From contig JAUCBJ010007941.1 in the NCBI GenBank assembly GCA_032718475.1, positions 1 to 27,028 of the forward strand: a stretch of DNA of 27,028 bases, written 5' to 3'. Positions 6,956 through 16,189 of this stretch are shown piece by piece. Below the pieces are notes generated by a model. It made no database searches and was not told the origin of the DNA. It worked only from the letters and a program-made list of their open reading frames with translations. The translations under genes and the position numbers were made by a program. The first letter of the stretch is position 1; each line of letters opens with the position of its first letter. The stretch comes from Nemertoderma westbladi. Taxonomy: Eukaryota > Xenacoelomorpha > Nemertodermatida > Nemertodermatidae.

Positions 6956-9697
6956 AATGGTGGAATTGGTCTATTGATGAATCCAACTGCACATGCAGCA
7001 TTGGACAAAATAGACCAAATCTCTAACCGCATCATCCGTTGCCACTTCTCATGTTCTGGAAGACTGGCTAAGAAGTTTCCTAAGGTGGTTCTGATTGTGT
7101 GCTACTCTCCAACTAGTGTTGCCCCTGTAGAGGAGGTGGAAAATTTCTACCACAATCTACAAGCAGCAGCAACTGATGGAGTGGATCAGCATGCATTCTT
7201 AACATTCCTGGGAGACTTTAATGCAAGTCTGCATCAATCACCTACATCGCCCTGGGTCTATAGCAATAGTGTTAACCGAAATTCTGTCCATCTTCAGGAT
7301 TTTATCTCTGGAAATGGATTGTTTTCGGCTGGAACCCAGTTCAAGAAGCGAACTGGAAAGCTATGGACTCATAGTGGACCCAGTGGTCACAAGTCCCAGA
7401 TAGACCATATTCTGTTTCGTAGGAAATACAGGAGCTCTATACAAGACTGTAATGCATTTACACTTCGACCCTTCTCCAGTGATCACCGCCTTATTGTGGC
7501 CAAGGTAAGACTTAGTCTGCGTGCTAGCAGAACAACGAAATCTGCCTTGCCACGGCATGACTGGTCCTCTCTGTTGCAACAGCCAAGTGTGAGATCCAGC
7601 TTCACACTACAGCTGAGTAACAGGTATGAGGCTCTTGCCTCTGAGGCGGCAGATCACTGCGAGGGCTATACTGCCTTTACAGAAGCAGTTAAGTTAGCAG
7701 CTGCAGAAACAGTTCCTGTATACCCTCGAAACAGGAAAAGGGCCCCCTGGACTGACAACAAAATTCAGAAGTGCCGAAATGACCTTCATAAGGCGCAGAA
7801 AGAGTCCCGACTCAAACAGACTACAGCGGCCAAGAATGCAGTTAAAGCTGCATCTAGGTCCCTGAACAGGCAGTACTCTGTTAATCTACAGGAGCTAATA
7901 AACCAACAGGTTGATGCCATCAATGATGCTGACGACAGCAGGCAATCATCCCAGGCATGGAAATCGATCAATCTGCTTACTGGGCGGAAAAGCCAACCAA
8001 CCACCAAGGTTAAGGCTGAATCACCAGCCGATCGCCTCAATGGTTGGAAAGCCCACTTTGAAAAGCTCCTCAATAATGACAGGGTATTGCCTGATAACTT
8101 TATAGAAGTAAAAGTGTCTGAGTCTGTACTCCCAGATATTCCCATTGGCGATATCTCCTTTGCAGAAGTGAAGGCTGCTGCAAAGAGCATTAAGACCAAT
8201 CGTGCCAGTGGAGTAGATGGTGTTCCCCCTGAGGTCTTTAAAATACCTGAGTGTTTAAAGCTCATCTATCCCATCATAGTAGACATGTACCGTACAACAA
8301 GAGTCCCACAAGAAATGAAAACAAATAAGTTGGTGCCAGTTCCCAAGAAGGGCAACCTAACACTCTATGGTTCTTTTCGGGGAATCTCATTGATCTCGAT
8401 TGCTGCAAAACTATACAATAGAATTCTATTAAATCGCATCAGGGATCCCATTGAGAGACTGCTACGTGGAAATCAGAATGGGTTCCGTAAAGGTCGTGGG
8501 ACCATGGAGCCCATTTTGGCACTTAGAAGGATAATTGAAGAGTTATCAAAAAAGAAAGACAGGCATCTGGCTGTTATCTTTGTTGACTTCTTCAAGGCCT
8601 TTGATTCAGTCTCTCGCTCACGTATGTTCAGCATACTTTCATTATATGGGATTCCTGATGAAATTATTGCAGCAATCAGATCAGTATACGATGGTTCGAC
8701 AACATTTGTGTCTACTGTTGACGGTGACACAGAACCATTTGAAGTGTTATGGGGCGTCCTCCAAGGAGACACACTTGCACCATTCTTGTTCATTATTGTG
8801 GTTGACTATGTTCTACGCATGTCCTTAGATCATCATAATGATGATGGGGTGATGATAACTCCACCTACTGGCTCCAGAAGTCGAGGAAATCCTGCCAAGT
8901 ACCTAACTGATCTAGACTTTGCTGATGACTTAGGAGTACTCTCAGAATCATTAGAGGGAGCCCAGCGGCTCCTCAGCTTATTAGAACATGCTGCTTCTAG
9001 TGTTGGTCTTTTTATTAACTCCAGAAAGACCAAAATTCTGACAGTTAACTTTGAAAGTCCTCAGCAAGTCTCTGATCGGATGAGCATAAGCTCAAAGGAT
9101 GGTATGCTTGAGCATGTGGACGACTTCTGTTACCTGGGATCATGGATCCGGAAGTCAGGTGAGGACCTTCGAATACGTAAGGGAAAGGCATGGGCAGCCT
9201 TGAATAGGCTTTCCAGGATTTGGAAGTCACCTCGAATTAATCGGAAACTTAAGGTCCGATTATTTAGAGCAGCAGTAGTTCCAGTACTCCTCTACGGGAG
9301 TCCATGCTGGGCTCTAACTGCTGAGGACACCAAATCTCTGGATGGCACATTCACAAGAATGCTACGCCGGGTACATTGTGTCAAGTACAATGCACACATC
9401 TCCAACCAGACACTATATAACATTGGAGGTGTCTCATTGGTTCCCCCAAGCTTGACACTAGAACAAAATCGCCTCCGCTTTGCAGGACATTGCTTTCGCC
9501 GTGAGGACCAGCCAGTGCATAATCTTGTACTTTGGCAGCCTCATGGAGTGAATAATCATGGTGGACAGCCCATGACTTTCTTGAGACGCATCTTAAAGGA
9601 CACTGGCCTTAAAGATGCGGATGATCTAGCAAATGTCATGGGTGATAGGGAGTTGTGGCGGCGCAATTTTGTTGACAAGCCGGCACAGCATTCTTAA
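6956..9697 (+). CDS. Endonuclease-reverse transcriptase of RTE-like LINE (N-terminus missing)
   Basis: This is the single pol protein of a LINE. It nicks target DNA and primes cDNA synthesis on the nick. Counting from the TTG codon at 6974, an apurinic-endonuclease-like domain covers about residues 1-180 with GDFNA (80-84), QIDHILF (142-148) and SSDHRLIV (168-175). The reverse transcriptase covers about 445-690 with VPVPKKG, FVDFFKAFDSV (536-546), VLQGDTLAP (595-603) and LDFADDL (647-653). After it come YLGSWI (720-725), an LLYG-x-PCWAL block and a C-terminal DRELWRR. The frame is open back to 6956, and the usual start and the first part of the endonuclease are absent. No stop or frameshift interrupts the rest. 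The truncated endonuclease makes autonomous activity unlikely. RTE or RTE-X is the likely clade. Confidence 0.92.
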   Translation, partial: NGGIGLLMNPTAHAALDKIDQISNRIIRCHFSCSGRLAKKFPKVVLIVCYSPTSVAPVEEVENFYHNLQAAATDGVDQHAFLTFLGDFNASLHQSPTSPWVYSNSVNRNSVHLQDFISGNGLFSAGTQFKKRTGKLWTHSGPSGHKSQIDHILFRRKYRSSIQDCNAFTLRPFSSDHRLIVAKVRLSLRASRTTKSALPRHDWSSLLQQPSVRSSFTLQLSNRYEALASEAADHCEGYTAFTEAVKLAAAETVPVYPRNRKRAPWTDNKIQKCRNDLHKAQKESRLKQTTAAKNAVKAASRSLNRQYSVNLQELINQQVDAINDADDSRQSSQAWKSINLLTGRKSQPTTKVKAESPADRLNGWKAHFEKLLNNDRVLPDNFIEVKVSESVLPDIPIGDISFAEVKAAAKSIKTNRASGVDGVPPEVFKIPECLKLIYPIIVDMYRTTRVPQEMKTNKLVPVPKKGNLTLYGSFRGISLISIAAKLYNRILLNRIRDPIERLLRGNQNGFRKGRGTMEPILALRRIIEELSKKKDRHLAVIFVDFFKAFDSVSRSRMFSILSLYGIPDEIIAAIRSVYDGSTTFVSTVDGDTEPFEVLWGVLQGDTLAPFLFIIVVDYVLRMSLDHHNDDGVMITPPTGSRSRGNPAKYLTDLDFADDLGVLSESLEGAQRLLSLLEHAASSVGLFINSRKTKILTVNFESPQQVSDRMSISSKDGMLEHVDDFCYLGSWIRKSGEDLRIRKGKAWAALNRLSRIWKSPRINRKLKVRLFRAAVVPVLLYGSPCWALTAEDTKSLDGTFTRMLRRVHCVKYNAHISNQTLYNIGGVSLVPPSLTLEQNRLRFAGHCFRREDQPVHNLVLWQPHGVNNHGGQPMTFLRRILKDTGLKDADDLANVMGDRELWRRNFVDKPAQHS

Positions 9698-9740
9698 AAA
9701 TGCAGCTGCAATGCAGCATGCCGATCCTAGTAGTAATGGC
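6956..9740 (+). mobile_element. RTE-like non-LTR retrotransposon, 5'-truncated
   Basis: This is a 2785 bp insertion bounded by the 10 bp duplication TGATAGTGGC. It holds one long open frame ending at 9697 and a 43 bp tail ending in CCTAGTAGTAATGGC rather than poly-A. A tail of short tandem repeats is typical of RTE-type elements. The 5' end is lost inside the endonuclease domain. A 3' fragment of the same family lies at 3369-3497. Confidence 0.9.
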
Positions 9741-9750
9741 TGATAGTGGC
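9741..9750 (+). repeat. LINE target-site duplication, right copy
   Basis: An exact copy of TGATAGTGGC at 6946-6955, adjoining the last base of the LINE tail. Confidence 0.85.
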
Positions 9751-9848
9751 CGTAACTAAATAATATAATAATATATTATCTATAATTTGATCTTCAAAAA
9801 GTTGATAATTTATAATTAGATAAAATGTACTGTGTAGGCCTACAGTAC

Positions 9849-9900
9849 ATATGAAATACAGTATAAATATGTCATGATCTGGGATTGTTTGAGCAATAAA
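9849..9900 (+). repeat. 55 bp repeat, copy 2
   Basis: Counterpart of 6758-6812. It ends with AATAAA about 20 bp before composite block X begins. Confidence 0.8.
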
Positions 9901-9921
9901 GTAGATAGCACCTCCAGCGTC

Positions 9922-10268
9922 CATGGATCCCAGGCGACTCCATTCCGATTGGTGGAAGAATATGTTGTATGATGGAAACCGTGGATCGCATATCGTGTTA
10001 CTACAATGTCTTTTTCAATTGACAGTTAGATGTTCGATGATAAAACGCCATGGCATTCATAAACCATACACTCTATTGGGAATTCAATTGTCATCAAGCG
10101 TACAAAACACTCTTCTCCTCCTAGATGTTGATATTTTTTTGGGTATTACATTATATCATTATGCCAAATTAAAAACATAAATAAATAAACAAACTAAAGT
10201 AAAATAACAGGTTACGCTTACAGTTACATGTATGCTGCATTACCCAAAATAATAAGAAAATCAGTACC
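9922..10268 (-). repeat. Composite repeat block X, copy 2
   Basis: The reverse complement of block X' at 2240-2600. Indels are few, the largest visible one being at the outer end. It is directly followed by the short satellite arm, Y, poly-G and Z, which makes this the left half of the composite element. The open frames here are not conserved with the other copy. Confidence 0.85.
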
Positions 10269-10270
10269 AA

Positions 10271-10375
10271 TTCGGACCCAATCGGTACCACATCGGACCA
10301 CATCGGGGCCACATCGGACCACATCGGGGCCACATCGGACCACATCGGGGCCACATCGGAGCCACATCGGCCACA
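10271..10375 (-). repeat. Short minisatellite arm, copy 2
   Basis: Five or so ACATCGG units (CCACATCGGGGCCACATCGG and variants) match 1-112. They are oriented opposite to the long array at 602-2250. Confidence 0.85.
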
Positions 10376-10758
10376 ATATAGCAATTTAGGATGTAAATAA
10401 CAAGTTCCAGCACCAACTGACCAAACTCGTATCAGTATTCAGTAATTGTTAGTCTTTCTGACTTCAGGTCAGGCTGGTAATCGGTACTGCACTGCAGTAG
10501 GTACTAGATACTAGAATATCTAATGCAGAGACTGAGAGACTATTGCCCCTACTTATACAGTACAGTACCCGTCTTCAGGTATACACAATGGGCTTGGCAG
10601 TTATTGTATTTGTATAATTATACTATACTATACTGTACTATATACTGATATATAACACATGCACTAGAGACAATCTTCAGTTCTCCAGTCTGCCGCTAGA
10701 AGGCAAGAAGTTTGAAAGAGAAAACGTTATCAATGCATTGTTTGAAATAATTTGAAAC
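10376..10758 (+). repeat. Composite repeat block Y, copy 2
   Basis: Matches 113-508 in the same orientation. It lacks a few bases (for example one CCAACCAG repeat and one CTGACTGA) and carries an extra ACTGAGAG near 10530. Confidence 0.85.
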
Positions 10759-10860
10759 GGGGGGGGGGGGGGGGGGGGGGACTGGACGCAAATCCCATCT
10801 TGGCGAATTAATATCCCGCCTCAATGTTATATTCCCAATTTAGGGAAATGAGCAGGTTGC
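10759..10860 (+). repeat. Poly-G (22 G) plus block Z, copy 2
   Basis: Twenty-two G at 10759-10780 are followed by ACTGGACGCAAATCCCATCT, then the CTCAATGTTATATTC block, and GAGCAGGTTGCAGTGGC. Identity with copy 1 ends at about 10860. Copy 1 then enters the long satellite, whereas here unrelated AT-rich sequence follows, so the right half of the element is missing. Confidence 0.85.
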
Positions 10861-10956
10861 AGTGGCACGTTATATTAACCAAAACAATAAACAAAACACA
10901 ATTATTATTTTTGATATTAATCATCTGTTATTTGCGTCGAATTTCCCACACTTACA

Positions 10957-12373
10957 ATGGGAAAGAAACCAGATAATTATTTGGACTTAAATTAAGAGGA
11001 TATAACTCAACTCGATATACAAGATCTCCGATATTACTGTACCCAGGCTGGTATAAACTTTACAATTAAAACAGCTGCTAAAACTCTTCAGAAGAAGTTA
11101 TCCAGAGCATAAAACTTTGAGGGTGGAAAGGGTGAAACTGCTTCATGGGACAATAAATGGACATGTTTGCTAAAATTTTAGCATATGGATCGTTCCATTA
11201 CAGAGCGTGCCACCGCCAAATTACAACGAGCCGAGGATCATGCTGTCACAGCCGCGGAGCTATGGCTTGTGATAGAACGTGCCGACGAGGACCGACGAGG
11301 AACGAGGACCGACTAGTCCTGTCGCTAGTGGTGGAGTGGCACCGGTGGTTCCATCTGTGGCTCCCGGAGACGTACCTGAGCATCAAAACAGATATCGTCC
11401 TATCGATATTAAGAATCTCGAAAAGATAAATAATAACGTCAACTTCCAAACCTTCATCCAATGGTGGAAAGCTTGGGACGTTCACACCCACTGGCAACAG
11501 ATATCACTTTGCCCCCCGCGACGAGCAAGTATATGCCTTGATAGAGGCGTTGGGAATGGATATCCAACAAACTATTAAAGTTTCGCTTAGCCTGGATATC
11601 AACTCAGGTGACACAACAACTGAGACATTGTTGGACGCATTTCAGGCCCATTTACGTTCTAAACAGATTCTTAACGGTAAACGGGGTCCTAATGAATGCT
11701 TTGATTCACTCCTTTGATTCAATTCTCCCTGAACCGAAACTTAACGACTGTGTTCGAATAGCACAGATGGTTGAAGCAAGTGAGAAGAACAAGGTAATTA
11801 TAGGTAGCGGCAAACCTATAACACAAATCTTGAACTATCAACGGGAATGTGGACGATCACCAACCCGCGAAAATCGAGATAATCAGAATCCTTTGGAAAA
11901 TCGAAATAATTCCAGCAATCCGAACCAAAGTTCTGGCAAATGTGGTATGTGCGGTCGAAAGACACACCCGGGTGGCCGAACTGACTGTCCAGCCCCATCC
12001 GTATGTATCCATACACCACATCGGAAAACTTGGACACTATAGACCAGTAGTATGCTGTTTCAAATATAAAACCAAGGAACACAAGGTTTCCACTATCTGT
12101 CCAACTCAAAATCAATCGCATTGTAATCTCTAACACAATATAGAAGTTAGAATATGTACCAGTCGACATATTTCGCACAGATAATAATAAAAAAGTTGGA
12201 CATATTAAACAGGCCCTGCCCGACAGTGGCACTGTTATAACCATTTTAGGCGAGAACCAATTCCACAAGATGGGTGGTAAAGGATCCGAACTTCTACCTG
12301 CCAGCAGGGAAGTGTTTTCCACATCAAATGGTTCACCGATAGACATATATCAGGTCGTCTCGCCGTTCGAATA
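10957..12373 (+). pseudogene. Ty3/gypsy-like gag-protease remnant
   Basis: Pieces of one Gag-Pro order appear in changing frames. Near 10957 is MGKKPDNYLDLN, then a stop, then DIQDLRYYCTQAGINFTIKT, which resembles a SAP-like helix pair. Around 11430-11490 is FQTFIQWWKAWD. From about 11490 another frame reads APRDEQVYALIEALGMDIQQ and TTETLLDAFQAHLRSKQIL. From about 11700 a third reads IAQMVEASEKN. A zinc knuckle CGMCGRKTHPGGRTDC lies near 11945-11995, and a second, GKLGHYRPVVC, is shifted to another frame. A retropepsin-like LPDSGTVITILG lies near 12216. There are several stops and frameshifts, so it cannot be active. Clade assignment rests on the two-knuckle layout and the DSG site, and a different LTR superfamily is possible. 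Confidence 0.7.
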
Positions 12374-12708
12374 ATTCATGAGACCGAGATATATATATCT
12401 CGAGAATTCACTGGATTTATATGTTTCTCTGACTATCTCAAGAGTTTGGACTCATTCCTTGGAATTTTCCAAACAAAATCTATACAGATATTTCCACTGT
12501 CAAAGCATCTCAGAACATGGAGAATTTGCAGCAGGAAATTCGGACAGAATTTGCAGATGTCTGTAAGCGGATTCAATTCCCTGCACTACCCAGCGGAAAA
12601 TGGGTGAAGTGGCTTTTTACCAATTACAGTTGGGAAGGTGACATTACCAATATAATGTCACCTAATAACCAACTCAGGCAACACACACTGACTGCCGGCC
12701 ACGTATAG
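12374..12708 (+). pseudogene. Possible continuation of the gypsy-like remnant
   Basis: A short open frame from 12517 encodes MENLQQEIRTEFADVCKRI. The EFADV-type phrase is reminiscent of the linker before reverse transcriptase in Ty3/gypsy Pol. No reverse transcriptase motif follows before 12708. The call is weak. Confidence 0.3.
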
Positions 12709-13239
12709 AGTTGAGAGGCCATAAGCCATCTCAGGGGACAAAGGGGCTAGCAATTGGGGACAGTGGCAACAGGGAGTGGCGAGATGGAAATTAATTAGGT
12801 TAGCCAATGATGAGAGGGGAAAACAGGTGATTGGAATGCATCTATTGGCCAGGCCGCTCAGTACAGTAGGAGTAACTAATATGTGTTAGCAATATAACCG
12901 TTGTACTTGTTGATTATGATTCAGTTGGTATATGTAGTGTTGTGAGACTGGAACGGTTTTTAACCGTCATCATTACCGTGCTATTATATTCTGACTGTGC
13001 TATTATTATGTTCTGACATTATAACAACTGACACTAAAAACTCAGTTATTCCAACGGCCTTCGGCCTCAATATTCAGACTACAGCCTTTCAGCAGCCTAT
13101 GGACGCGGCGATGCGTATAGTACCAAACAACACACCAGTCGTGGTTTAGAAACCAACTCCTTGATCCTGTCACAGTTAAAAACCGACAGAGTCAACATCC
13201 AGCAAGAGAAATAAGCTGTGACAACAACTAACGCCAACG
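12709..13239. other. Leader region upstream of the BEL/Pao-like gag
   Basis: No coding frame. The position, just before the first Gag-like methionine at 13240, is where a 5' LTR and primer-binding site would lie. It contains a local duplication near 12975-13015 (GTGCTATTAT ... CTGAC twice). I found no second copy in the window and no clear tRNA-complementary site, so an LTR is not shown. Confidence 0.4.
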
Positions 13240-13603
13240 ATGAGCGAAAACCAAGAGATGCCCCAATGTCCAGAGGGAGAAACGAGCCTGCCGCGAACCC
13301 CGAGCGAAAGAGATCAGATGATTCGGGAAGCAGCGACGAGGCGGTACCGGCCTGCCACACCGGATTCGCCAATGAGGGACGCTCCGGTCGTTGAGGAGGA
13401 GAGTGGTCGGGTACGAGGAGGAGAAGGGATCGAGTCAACGCGAGATCACAGCGGCGAACAAGGTACCGAAGTCGCTGGCCGATAGCGGCGACCTGCCCAC
13501 CGGAATGGCAACGGTGTGGCCGACGGTACGGCACCGGATGAGGAGGGAAGGTCAAGTCCAGGAGGAAGACGTCGGGATGAGCGATCGCCTACAACGAAGG
13601 TAA
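13240..13603 (+). pseudogene. N-terminal Gag fragment (two overlapping frames)
   Basis: A start at 13240 gives MSENQEMPQCPEGE and a Pro/Arg/Glu-rich stretch that closes at 13485. An overlapping frame from 13391 to 13603 continues the same charged composition (RRRVVGYEEEKGSS and on to VQEEDVGMSDRLQRR). One indel in the overlap would explain the pair. No domain is recognisable. Confidence 0.4.
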
Positions 13604-13715
13604 AATGCCACCAGGAAGTTGTTAAAGGACGCTAGAGAGGGAGGAAAGGTAGACCAGCCCAAGTTGTACCGGAGGCTAGGTGAGTGCAACAAACATTTTC
13701 GCTACCTAGTCCGAT

Positions 13716-14546
13716 TTGGGCAGGGGGAACTGGCAAGTGAGAGGGCGAGGGGGGGTCGCCATAGAACTGTTCAAATTGTGGCGATCCGAGGTGGTGGCGG
13801 CTAGTGTAGTGTACGTAGGGCCCTATCTAGTAGATGCGAGGGGGATTAAGTTAGTGGGATGGGCGGATCCGCATGACACCGAACCTGAGGTTCACCCCAA
13901 AGATTCGGTGTCATTGGTTTGTAGGAATGCTAGTAAGCATGGAAAAATTAGTAGGACGAACAGGCGACGGGAGTCCGTCGTAACCAAAAAGTCCGCTACA
14001 TCCTCCGCGAAAGCAAGAAGGGTGTTAGAGATAGATCTGGTGTGTCAGCTAGACATAGTCGCGCTGGATCAAAAGGAACTAGAGAGACAGCTGGATGAGG
14101 GGACTGCGTTACTAGAAAGGGAAAGGGAACTAGAGAGAGTGTGTAAAGAGAGGGTGGTGAGAAACTATAGAGAACGGGAGGAGAGAGAAAAGTGTGACCG
14201 TAAAGAACGGGAGGAAAGGGAGGTGAACGTGCGCAGAGAGCGAGAGGCGAGGGAGGCAGAGTTAGCTAATCAAAGTATAAGGGAGGATAAGGAGAGAGAG
14301 AGGGCGGGTAAATGTATGAGGGATGATATGCATACCTGGTTGAGGGGGTTAATGCAGTATCAGGCGAAGTAGAAACTCCGATTAGAACTGGCAAAAATGG
14401 GTTTATCAGAGAGCGAGGCTGGTTCGCGGAGTATTTATGAGGAACCAGGGGTAAGTGGGCTGACACCCCACTTACAGGTACTGGACGACAGACCCAGAAC
14501 TGGTGTGATCGGATGGACGGGGGTGGAGGGGGGGGGGGGGGGGGGG
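13716..14546 (+). pseudogene. Coiled-coil Gag segment
   Basis: From 13716 the frame encodes a basic middle part (SRTNRRRESVVTKKS) and then a long Glu/Arg-rich helix of repeated LERERELERVCKER and REREEREKCDRKEREERE type. This is a strong coiled coil of about 100 residues. A TAG at 14370-14372 closes the frame. The same frame then reads on (KLRLELAKMGLSESEAGSRS, then DDRPRTGVIGW) to a 19-G tract at 14528-14546, so the TAG looks like a nonsense change. Charged coiled coils before the capsid are common in BEL/Pao Gag. Confidence 0.6.
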
Positions 14547-15113
14547 TAATGACAATACGTTCAATGAGAACGTTAATATTAATAGTACCATAGTAGATAA
14601 CCCTAATACTAACGAAACATTTCATGCAGGAAATAATATTTGATTAATAATAATGTAAATATTGGTGCACCAGATAACAAAAATAATTTAATTAATAATG
14701 CGACTGATGGTACAGCACATAATAATGTTATAAATAATTCCGGTGAAATTAATCAAAATAATGCAAGTAATAATATAACAAATAAACTGGGTGAGGCTAG
14801 TGGTGGTATAATTAATACAAATGTTGGGGAAGCAGGTAATTCGCCTAGCGGAGGCCTTCAAGGCCACGCGGTCCCGCAGGGAGGAACGCAGGCGAATGAA
14901 CCCAGGGAGAATAGAACTAACGTGTCGACTGGTGGAGAACATGGATACGGGGGCGAAGTGAGGAATGACAGGTGGGGGGGGGGGGGGGGGGCTACGGGCA
15001 CCCCACCACAACCAATTAATGACATTAAGGTATTGAAGGAGGATTCACGACCGCATGGAGAGCCCTGGACAGGGAATTTGGCCATCCTGCGAAGATTATC
15101 TGACAAACCTTAA
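14547..15113 (+). pseudogene. Asn-rich linker between two poly-G tracts, then capsid start
   Basis: Between G19 (14528-14546) and G18 (14974-14991) the DNA is AT-rich and encodes low-complexity NNNVNIGAPDNKNN and NNSGEINQNNASNN, ending in a Gly-rich piece. After the second tract the reading closes at 15113, while another frame holds the capsid-like ALDREFGHPAKII near 15060-15100. Slippage in either G run would change the frame. Confidence 0.55.
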
Positions 15114-15193
15114 GGGGAATAACATCAGGCGGACTCGCAGATAACCCCGTTAACATCAAGACTTTCGCTAACAAAGTATAGAAAGCGCTAATA

Positions 15194-16189
15194 GTGTTAA
15201 AGACTCTAGATGCACCTTACAAACTCAATGCATCGAACAACATCACCACGATAGCGCAGGCACTACCGATTTGGCTAAGAAACAAATGGAGAAAGATCGC
15301 TTTCTCCACTCGAAAGAAGAAAGGTGCGGAGCCAGGGTTGGAGGAGATGTCGAATTTCCTTAACTATGAGGCAGAGTTAATAACGGATCCAGTCTATAGT
15401 GAGGAAAGTCTCGATAAGGTACCGAAAGCGGAATGCAGCCAACCTAAACCGGAACATAGTCCGGCGGATGCATTTCCGAAAGTGTGGCAGTCGCTACCAC
15501 ATCGGACTACAAGTCCGCAGGGAGCTGGGAGTAGAGCCACATCGTGGCAGGGACAGAGACAAAGTAACAACACGAACAAATACAAACCCAATACCCCCAG
15601 TAGGCCGAGTCCGAGTAACCAAAACACTAAACCGCTAGATATGAATATAAGCGCAATGCGTGAAGCACTACATAAGGAACGCTACAATCCCGAATACAAA
15701 TGTCAATTGCATAGAGATGGGACCCATAAGACCATAGACTGTAAGCATTGGCAGGCTTTACTTAAACAAGATCGGATAGCCTACATTGGAAAGAATGGAC
15801 TATGTCACTGATGCGCGGTAGGAGGGCACAGAAAGGATGAATGTCAAGAACCACCGATCAAGTATGCTGGGACTGATGGAAATGGAGGCCAGACAATAAT
15901 GGCGACGAGTACCACGGGAGCACGAAGGAAGAGAACAGTACTACTTGGAGTGGTACCAGTGAGAATAATAGGAGAGAACAGGCTATCGGTTACGACGCAA
16001 ATGTTGGTCGATAGCGGAGCAGCGTTCACGCTAACGGAGAGTTGGGTGGCCGAAAAGATAGGGTTACAAACGAGGCAAAGTAACATGGCGGCGACCACGA
16101 CCTCAAGTAATAACGCGGTCATGATGATGATGATGGGACGCTGTGAAATCGAAGCGATAACACCAGACTCCGACTATATAACTTTATAA
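15194..16189 (+). pseudogene. BEL/Pao-like capsid end, zinc knuckle and aspartyl protease with one in-frame TGA
   Basis: This is one continuous frame of 332 codons, broken only by TGA at 15809-15811. Before it lie LPIWLRNKWRKIAF, LEEMSNFLNYEAELITDPVYS and a first Cys/His cluster, CQLHRDGTHKTIDCKHW. Then comes the classic knuckle LCH-stop-CAVGGHRKDEC, with the TGA between the first two cysteines. Downstream is a retropepsin-like domain with MLVDSGAAFTLTESWVAEKIGL near 16003-16070. The order matches the Gag-protease junction of BEL/Pao elements. The TGA may be a simple nonsense mutation (CGA or TGG to TGA), and translational readthrough is the alternative. The frame ends at 16189, soon after the protease. 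Confidence 0.75.

Larger units (their letters stand above)
13240..16189 (+). mobile_element. BEL/Pao-like LTR retrotransposon, gag-protease part only
   Basis: Degenerate Gag then protease reading left to right. The pieces are an acidic/basic N-terminal piece (13240-13600), a charged coiled coil (13716-14546), an Asn-rich low-complexity linker (14547-14973), a capsid-like segment with ALDREFGHP near 15060, LPIWLRNKW near 15267, a zinc knuckle and a DSG protease. Frame changes occur around 13485-13720, at both poly-G tracts and at about 15100. Reverse transcriptase, RNase H and integrase are absent after 16189. No LTRs were identified. Confidence 0.75.

Noticed and set aside
11816-12346. 176-codon minus-strand frame
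   Set aside because: It is antisense to the gypsy-like Gag zinc knuckle and protease pieces and has no recognisable domain.
12709-13239. 5' LTR of the BEL/Pao-like element
   Set aside because: No second copy, no clear TG...CA ends and no convincing tRNA primer-binding site were found.
14688-15106. Proline-rich minus-strand frames
   Set aside because: The proline runs come from the poly-G tract read in reverse.
15497-15512. Satellite-like ACCACATCGGACTAC inside the BEL gag, and a similar piece near 12015
   Set aside because: Single short matches without neighbouring units are compatible with chance within coding sequence.
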